This document shows positions 58,534 through 64,000 of a stretch of DNA of 64,000 nt, one piece after another. The notes under the pieces were generated by a model. The model saw only the letters and a program-made list of their open reading frames with translations, searched no databases and was not told where the DNA came from. This DNA is from CAXXOK01 sp964640955 (GTDB lineage Bacteria; Bacillota; Clostridia; Christensenellales; Aristaeellaceae). The DNA lies in the NCBI GenBank assembly GCA_964640955.1, contig CAZXJI010000005.1, positions 1 to 64,000 of the forward strand. The letters run 5' to 3'. The translations under genes and the position numbers were made by a program. Every line of letters starts with the position of its first letter. Position 1 is the first letter of the stretch.

Positions 58534-59444
58534 TTCCACGCACCTCCGATAATGTCGTTCAGGGCCTTCATGCGGTACTTTTCCATCGCCCGCGGCAGAT
58601 CGTCCACGATCCGCTTGCAGGCGAGGGGGTCGATCAGGTTCTGGGCGCCCACCTCCACGGCGGTCGCGCCCGCGAGCATCATTTCCAGCACGTCCTCGGC
58701 GCAGGCCACGCCGCCCATGCCGATGACGGGGATGCGCACGGCCTGCGAGACCTGCCACACCATGCGGAGCGCCACCGGGAACACCGCCGGGCCGGACAGC
58801 CCGCCGGTCACGTTGGCGAGCAGGGGCTTGCCCCTGCGCAGGTCGATGCGCATGCCCAGCAGCGTGTTGATGAGGCTCAGGCCGTCCGCGCCCGCGTCCT
58901 CGCAGGCGCGCGCGACGGCGGCAATGTCCGTTACGTTGGGGCTCAACTTGATGTAGACGGGTTTCTGGGTCACGGCCTTCACCGCGCGGGTGACCGCCGC
59001 GGCGTTCGCGGGGTCGGTGCCGAAGGCCATGCCCCCGCCGTGGACGTTGGGGCAGCTCACGTTGATCTCCAGCCACCCCACCTGCAGCTGCGCGTCCAGC
59101 AGGTGCGCCACGGTCGCGTACTCCTCCACGGAGAAGCCGTTGACGTTTGCCATGACGGGCTTGCGGAAGTAGGAGGAAAGCTCCTTGAGTTCATGGTCGA
59201 TCACGTGCCGCACGCCGGGGTTTTGCAGCCCCACGGCGTTGAGCATGCCGCAGGAGCACTCCGCGATGCGGGGCGTGGGGTTGCCGAAGCGCGCTTCCAG
59301 CGTCGTGCCCTTGAAGGAGAACGTGCCCAGGACGTTAATGTCGTAATAGTCCGCGAACTCCCGCCCGAAGCCGAACGTGCCGCTGGCGGGGATGACGGGG
59401 TTATCCAGCCGGATGCCGGAGAGGGTGACGCTCGTATCTACCAT
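58530..59444 (-). CDS. pyrD: Dihydroorotate dehydrogenase, class 1B catalytic subunit
   Basis: Oxidises dihydroorotate to orotate with FMN, passing electrons through PyrK to NAD. The start at 59444 gives 304 residues. ASGTFGFGREF lies near the start, EINVSCPNVHGGG carries the active-site Cys of class 1B enzymes, and VIGMGGVACAEDVLEMMLAG (in part) forms the FMN phosphate site. It overlaps pyrK by 7 nt and pyrF by 4 nt. Confidence 0.95.
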   Translation of the reverse strand: MVDTSVTLSGIRLDNPVIPASGTFGFGREFADYYDINVLGTFSFKGTTLEARFGNPTPRIAECSCGMLNAVGLQNPGVRHVIDHELKELSSYFRKPVMANVNGFSVEEYATVAHLLDAQLQVGWLEINVSCPNVHGGGMAFGTDPANAAAVTRAVKAVTQKPVYIKLSPNVTDIAAVARACEDAGADGLSLINTLLGMRIDLRRGKPLLANVTGGLSGPAVFPVALRMVWQVSQAVRIPVIGMGGVACAEDVLEMMLAGATAVEVGAQNLIDPLACKRIVDDLPRAMEKYRMKALNDIIGGAWK

Positions 59445-60199
59445 GCGATCTCCTCCCTGTAAAACACGGGCCCGTCCTTGCAGACGCGCCTGGGGCCGTT
59501 CCGGGTCATGATGGTGCAGCCCAGGCACGCGCCGAAGCCGCAGCCCATGCGCTCCTCGAAGCTGAACTGCCCGCCCACGCCGTGGCGGCCGGTCAGCGCG
59601 TACACGGCCCTGAGCATCGGCTCCGGCCCACAGGCGTACACGTAGTCGAACGAACCCGCCAGCGTCTCCGCCGCGTCGGTGGCGAAGCCGCGCACGCAGG
59701 CGCTTCCGTCCACCGTGGACACCAGCACGGGAATATCCAGCGCCTCGAAAGCCTCCCGGAGGATGATCTCGCCCTCGCAGTTGAAGCCCAGCACCGCCGC
59801 GGGCGCCTTGCCGGCGGCCAGCAGCTTTTTCGCCAGCCCGTACAGGGGCGGCGTGCCTACCCCGCCGCCGATCAAAAGCGGCGCGCGGCTCTTTCGGGCG
59901 GCCTGCGAATCGTTTACGTCAAACCCGTTGCCAAGGCCGGTCAGCACGTCCAGCTCCGTGCCTTCGGGGATGCGGCTCATCGCCTCGGTGCCGCGGCCGA
60001 CGCACTTGTACACCAGCGTCAGGCTTCCGCTTTCCGCCGGCGTCCAGTCGTACACCGACAGGGGACGGCGCAGGTAGAAGCCCGGCAGCTGCACCTGCAC
60101 GAACTGGCCGGGCCGGGTCAGCGCCAGCGTGTCGCCCGAAAGCGACATGCGAAACACGTCCGCCCGCAGCGCGGCGTTTTCCGTTACGGTCATTTGCAT
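59438..60199 (-). CDS. pyrK: Dihydroorotate dehydrogenase electron transfer subunit
   Basis: FAD and [2Fe-2S] partner of PyrD that transfers electrons to NAD. The FAD-binding motif is RRPLSVYDW. Near the C-terminus RMGCGFGACLGCTI and a later cysteine (VCKDG) give four iron-sulfur ligands. The start at 60199 (253 residues) follows GGGAGAGG; an ATG at 60229 overlapping the carB stop by 4 nt would add 10 residues and is also plausible given the coupling habit of this operon. Confidence 0.93.
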   Translation of the reverse strand: MQMTVTENAALRADVFRMSLSGDTLALTRPGQFVQVQLPGFYLRRPLSVYDWTPAESGSLTLVYKCVGRGTEAMSRIPEGTELDVLTGLGNGFDVNDSQAARKSRAPLLIGGGVGTPPLYGLAKKLLAAGKAPAAVLGFNCEGEIILREAFEALDIPVLVSTVDGSACVRGFATDAAETLAGSFDYVYACGPEPMLRAVYALTGRHGVGGQFSFEERMGCGFGACLGCTIMTRNGPRRVCKDGPVFYREEIAW

Positions 60200-60225
60200 G
60201 GGGTCGTCCTCTCCCGTCGCTTCGG

Positions 60226-63200
60226 TCATTCCGCGTCGATGGTGGAAACGCAGATGGTGATCTCCTCCAGAACGTTGAGCAGCACGCGCACCGTATCCAG
60301 CGCGGTGAAGATGGTCACATTGTTTTCCACGGCGCAGCGGCGGATCTTCGCGCCGTCGGTCTCGTGGCTGTCGCTGCCCGGCGTGCGGGTGTTGATGACG
60401 TAGTTCACGTGGCCCTGCCGGAGGGACTCGAGGATTTCCTCGCTGCCCTCGCTGAGCTTGCGCCGCACGCGGGTGCGGATGCCGTTTTCCCGCAGGTACG
60501 CGGCGGTGCCGTGCGTGGCTTCGATGTTGAAGCCCAGGTTGTAAAAGCGGTGGATGAGCGGCAGAGCCTCTTCCTTGTCCTGATCGGCGATGGTCACGAA
60601 CAGGGTGCCGTAGTTGCTCACGTTCATGCCGCTGGACAGCATGGCCTTGTACAGCGCGCGGTTGAGGCTGTTGTCGTAGCCGATGGCCTCGCCCGTGGAT
60701 TTCATTTCCGGGCTCAGATAGGCGTCCATGCCGCGCAGCTTGCTGAAGCTGAAGGCCGGGGCCTTGACGTACCAGCGCTTTTTCTCCGGCGCCAGCACCG
60801 TGTCGATGCCCTGCGAGCGCAGGCTGTGCCCGAGCATCACCCGGGTGCCGATGTCCGCCAGCGGCACGCCCGTGGCCTTGCTTAAAAACGGCACGGTGCG
60901 GCTGGAACGGGGGTTGACCTCGATGACGTACACCCGGTCGCTGGGATCGACGATGAACTGGATGTTGTACAACCCCACGATCCCGATGCCGCGGCCCAGG
61001 CGCACCGTATAATCCACGATGGTCTGCCGCGCCTGCTCGCTTACGCTGAAGGTGGGGTAGACGCTGATGGAGTCGCCGCTGTGGATGCCGGTGCGCTCCA
61101 CGTGCTCCATGATGCCGGGGATAAAGACGTTCTCCCCGTCGCATACGGCGTCGGTTTCCAGCTCCTTGCCCACGATGTACTTGTCCACCAGCACCGGCTC
61201 GTCCTCGTCCAGCAGCACCGCAGTGCGCAGGTAGTGGCGCAGGGCCTTTTCGTTGTTGACGATCTGCATGGCCCGCCCGCCGAGCACGTAGCTGGGGCGC
61301 ACCAGCACCGGGTAGCCGATGCGCGCCGCCGCCGCCACGCCGGCTTCGATGTCGGTCACGGCTTCGCCGTCCGGCTGGGGAATGTCCAGCGTGCGCATGA
61401 TCTTTTCAAAGGCGTCGCGGTTCTCGGCGCGGTTGATGGCGGTGACGTCGGTGCCGATGATCGTAACGCCCATCAGGTGCAGCCGTTCCGCCAGGTTGAT
61501 GGCCGTCTGGCCGCCCAGGCTCACCACGACCCCCTCCGGCTTTTCCAGCGTGAGGATGTTCATGACGTCCTCGACCGTGAGGGGCTCAAAGTAGAGCTTG
61601 TCGCTGGTGGTGTAGTCGGTGGAGACGGTCTCGGGGTTGTTGTTGATGATGATGGCCTCGTACCCCGCGTCCCGGATGGTCCAGATGGCGTGCACGGTGG
61701 AGTAGTCGAACTCCACGCCCTGCCCGATGCGGATGGGCCCGGAGCCCAGCACCACGATCTTCTTCTTTTCGGAGACCTTGGACTCGTTTTCCTCCTCGTA
61801 GGTGGAGTAGAAGTAGGGCACGTAGCTGTCGAACTCGCTTGCGCAGGTGTCGATCATCTTGTACACGGGCATAAGCCCGGCCTTTTCGCGCAGGCGGAAC
61901 ACCTCGCGCTCGTTGAGCGCCCAGAGGGAGCCGATGTAGCGGTCGCTCACGCCCATGCGCTTGGCGGCTTTGAGCACGTCCGCGTCGCCCCTGGCGGTTT
62001 TGAGCGTGCCCTCGAATTCCACGATGTTTTTGATCTTCTCCAGGAAGAACATGTCGATCATCGTCTGGTTGTAGATCAGGCTCAGGTCGACCCCCAGGCG
62101 GATGAGCTGGGCGATGGCGAACAGCCGGTCGTCCGTGGCGCTGTGGATGTAGGTCAGCAGCGCGTCCGCGTCCCACTCGTCGAACTTGGGCAGGTGCAGG
62201 TGGCTGGCGCCGATCTCCAGCGACCGGATGGCCTTGAGCAGGCTTTCTTCAAAGGTGCGGCCGATGCTCATCACCTCGCCGGTCGCCTTCATCTGCGTGG
62301 AAAGCAGGTTGCTGGCGCCTTCGAGCTTGTCGAAGGGGAAGCGGGCGATTTTGGTGACCACGTAATCCAGCGCCGGCTCGAAGCAGGCGGGGGTGTTGGC
62401 CAGCGGAATCTCGTTGAGCAGCATGCCCACGGCGACCTTGGCGGACACGCGGGCGATGGGGTAGCCGCTGGCCTTGCTGGCCAGCGCCGAGGAGCGGCTG
62501 ACGCGCGGGTTGACCTCGATGACGTAGTATTGGAAGCTGAAGGGGTCCAGCGCGAACTGCACGTTGCACCCGCCTTCGATCTTCAGCGCGCGGATGATGC
62601 GAAGGGCGCTGTCCCGAAGCATGTGGTATTCCTTGTTGGTCAGGGTCTGGCTGGGGCAGACGACCACGGAATCGCCGGTGTGCACGCCCACGGGATCGAC
62701 GTTTTCCATGTTGCACACGGTGATGGCGGTATCGTTCCGGTCGCGCATGACCTCGTATTCGATTTCCTTATAGCCCTTGATGCTCTTCTCCACCAGCACC
62801 TGGTGCACGGGGGAGAGCCGGAGGGCATTTTCCATGAGGGGAACCAGTTCGCTTTCGTCGTCGGCGAAGCCGCCGCCCGTGCCGCCCAGCGTGAAGGCGG
62901 GCCGGAGCACCACCGGGTAGCCGATCTCCAGCGCCGCGGCCATGCCCTCCGAAAGGGTGTTGGCGATATGGGAGGGGAGCACCGGCTCGCCCAGGCTCTG
63001 GCAGAGCTCCTTGAACTTCTCGCGGTCCTCGGCCATTTCGATGGAGTTGAAGCTGGTGCCCAGAATTTCCACCTGGCACTCGTCCATGACGCCCTTGCGG
63101 GAAAGCTGCATGGCCAGGTTCAGGCCCGTCTGTCCGCCCAGCCCCGGCAAAATGGCGTCCGGACGCTCGAAGCGCAGGATCTTGGCGACGTATTCCAGGG

Positions 63201-63408
63201 TGAGGGGCTCCATGTACACCTTATCGGCGATGTGGGTGTCGGTCATGATGGTGGCGGGGTTGGAGTTGACGAGGATCACCTCGTACCCTTCCTCGCGCAG
63301 CGCCAGGCAGGCCTGCGTGCCCGCGTAGTCGAATTCCGCCGCCTGCCCGATGACGATCGGGCCCGAGCCGATGACCAGGATGCGCCGGAGGTCTGTGCGT
63401 TTAGGCAT
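60226..63408 (-). CDS. carB: Carbamoyl phosphate synthase large subunit
   Basis: Makes carbamoyl phosphate from bicarbonate, ATP and ammonia delivered by CarA. The 1060 residues are the full two-fold repeated synthetase: an ATP-grasp half beginning ILVIGSGPIVIGQAAEFDYA, an oligomerisation region, a second half beginning VVLGSGPIRIGQGVEFDYS and a C-terminal MGS-like allosteric domain (from about 925). It overlaps carA by 8 nt. Its presence beside pyrB and its allosteric domain suggest the pyrimidine-regulated form. Confidence 0.96.
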   Translation of the reverse strand: MPKRTDLRRILVIGSGPIVIGQAAEFDYAGTQACLALREEGYEVILVNSNPATIMTDTHIADKVYMEPLTLEYVAKILRFERPDAILPGLGGQTGLNLAMQLSRKGVMDECQVEILGTSFNSIEMAEDREKFKELCQSLGEPVLPSHIANTLSEGMAAALEIGYPVVLRPAFTLGGTGGGFADDESELVPLMENALRLSPVHQVLVEKSIKGYKEIEYEVMRDRNDTAITVCNMENVDPVGVHTGDSVVVCPSQTLTNKEYHMLRDSALRIIRALKIEGGCNVQFALDPFSFQYYVIEVNPRVSRSSALASKASGYPIARVSAKVAVGMLLNEIPLANTPACFEPALDYVVTKIARFPFDKLEGASNLLSTQMKATGEVMSIGRTFEESLLKAIRSLEIGASHLHLPKFDEWDADALLTYIHSATDDRLFAIAQLIRLGVDLSLIYNQTMIDMFFLEKIKNIVEFEGTLKTARGDADVLKAAKRMGVSDRYIGSLWALNEREVFRLREKAGLMPVYKMIDTCASEFDSYVPYFYSTYEEENESKVSEKKKIVVLGSGPIRIGQGVEFDYSTVHAIWTIRDAGYEAIIINNNPETVSTDYTTSDKLYFEPLTVEDVMNILTLEKPEGVVVSLGGQTAINLAERLHLMGVTIIGTDVTAINRAENRDAFEKIMRTLDIPQPDGEAVTDIEAGVAAAARIGYPVLVRPSYVLGGRAMQIVNNEKALRHYLRTAVLLDEDEPVLVDKYIVGKELETDAVCDGENVFIPGIMEHVERTGIHSGDSISVYPTFSVSEQARQTIVDYTVRLGRGIGIVGLYNIQFIVDPSDRVYVIEVNPRSSRTVPFLSKATGVPLADIGTRVMLGHSLRSQGIDTVLAPEKKRWYVKAPAFSFSKLRGMDAYLSPEMKSTGEAIGYDNSLNRALYKAMLSSGMNVSNYGTLFVTIADQDKEEALPLIHRFYNLGFNIEATHGTAAYLRENGIRTRVRRKLSEGSEEILESLRQGHVNYVINTRTPGSDSHETDGAKIRRCAVENNVTIFTALDTVRVLLNVLEEITICVSTIDAE

Positions 63409-64000
63409 GGACGTTTTCCTCCTTCGCTTCGTTCATCAGGTCGATAAAGCGGTCGAACAGGTAGGCGCTGTCCTGCGGGCCGGGGGCGCTTTCCGGGTGG
63501 TACTGCACCGAGAAGAGGCGATCCTTCCGGCATTCCATGCCCTCGGCCGTCTGATCCAGCAGGTTTCGGTGCGTAAGCGTGAGGCCCGTGCCCGCGAGAC
63601 TGTCCACGTCCACCGCGAAGGAGTGGTTCTGGCTGGTGATTTCGATTTTCCCCGTGCGCAGGTCCATGACCGGGTGGTTGCCGCCGCGGTGGCCGAACTT
63701 CATTTTGTAGGTTCTGGCGCCGTAGGCCAGGGCGATCATCTGGTGGCCCAGGCAGATGCCGAAGATGGGCAGCCTGCCGCGCAGGTCTTTAACCGTCCGG
63801 ATGACCGGCGTCACGTCCTCCGGGTCGCCCGGCCCGTTGGAGAGGAAAAGCCCGTCCGGCTGGAAGCTCAGGATGGTTTCGGCGGGCGTGTCGTAGGGGA
63901 CGACCAGCACGTTGCAGCCGTGCTCGCGCAGCTTGCGGATGATGTTGAGCTTGACCCCGCAGTCCACGCACACCACGTTGTAGCGCGCGTTGGGCGTGCG
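63401..64000 (-). CDS. carA: Carbamoyl phosphate synthase small subunit, partial
   Basis: Glutaminase subunit supplying ammonia to CarB. Only the C-terminal 199 residues lie in the window; the gene continues past position 64000 and its start is not visible. The class I amidotransferase domain shows the nucleophile motif FGICLGHQ, the LSNGPGDPED oxyanion segment and the catalytic YHPES near the end. It is the most upstream visible gene of the pyrimidine operon, so any PyrR-type leader would lie outside the window. Confidence 0.94.
   Translation of the reverse strand, partial: RTPNARYNVVCVDCGVKLNIIRKLREHGCNVLVVPYDTPAETILSFQPDGLFLSNGPGDPEDVTPVIRTVKDLRGRLPIFGICLGHQMIALAYGARTYKMKFGHRGGNHPVMDLRTGKIEITSQNHSFAVDVDSLAGTGLTLTHRNLLDQTAEGMECRKDRLFSVQYHPESAPGPQDSAYLFDRFIDLMNEAKEENVHA

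Noticed and set aside
61081..63447. A 788-codon open frame antisense to carB
   Set aside because: It mirrors the coding frame of a clear CarB on the other strand; long antisense frames are expected at this G+C content, and its composition (Ala, Gly, His, Val-rich, no motifs) is that of a shadow.

Overview
The window is about 62-65% G+C by eye and reads as a chromosomal segment of an anaerobic, sugar-fermenting member of the Bacillota, class Clostridia (a high-GC gut-type lineage). The evidence is GGAGG ribosome binding sites, sigma-A promoters (TTGACA-17 bp-TATAAT types), LplB/LplC-type sugar permeases, a YesN/YesM-like two-component pair, PPi-dependent phosphofructokinase, the oxygen-sensitive NrdD/NrdG reductase and class 1B PyrD/PyrK. 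No rRNA, tRNA, CRISPR array, phage or insertion sequence was recognised. The genus is not established.

1-12.3 kb (+): an Opp/Dpp-family importer with its own two ATPases, then a GH3 beta-glucosidase, a GH2 beta-mannosidase-like enzyme and PPi-phosphofructokinase. 12.3-25 kb: a GH4 alpha-galactosidase divergent from an AraC regulator; a GH110-like beta-helix protein and an (alpha/alpha)6-type glycosidase divergent from a second AraC regulator; then an LplB/LplC-type importer with a GH36 alpha-galactosidase. 25-42 kb (-): a MalF/MalG-type importer with an SGNH esterase, a P-loop kinase and a GH13 phosphorylase-like enzyme, all downstream of a LacI regulator; then a third sugar importer with a Nif3-like protein and an alpha/beta esterase, preceded by a histidine kinase/AraC response regulator pair. 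The glycosidases lack signal peptides, and three of the four sugar importers lack an ATPase. The picture is import of short oligosaccharides and intracellular trimming. The alpha-galactosidase, beta-mannosidase, beta-glucosidase and acetyl-esterase set is compatible with galacto(gluco)mannan or plant alpha-galactosides (inference).

42-55.7 kb: Zur-like repressor and znuABC; an autoregulated PadR-methyltransferase-VOC cluster; nrdDG with NrdR-like boxes; a TRAP transporter divergent from a GntR/FCD regulator with three GTATAC sites; a flavin-binding protein and an AlkD-like DNA glycosylase. 55.7-64 kb (-): the pyrimidine operon carA-carB-pyrK-pyrD-pyrF-pyrE-pyrB-pyrI, with carA cut by the window end.

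Three cross-cutting patterns stand out. Every sugar or TRAP binding-protein gene is separated from its permease genes by a strong hairpin without a good U-tract, while znuA is not. None of the six binding proteins has a convincing lipobox; all look cleaved by signal peptidase I. Several regulators have unusually clear candidate operators directly on their promoters (PadR, LacI, GntR, Zur, NrdR). The strongest candidate for an undescribed pathway is the translationally coupled kinase-GH13 pair at 25.1-27.8 kb.
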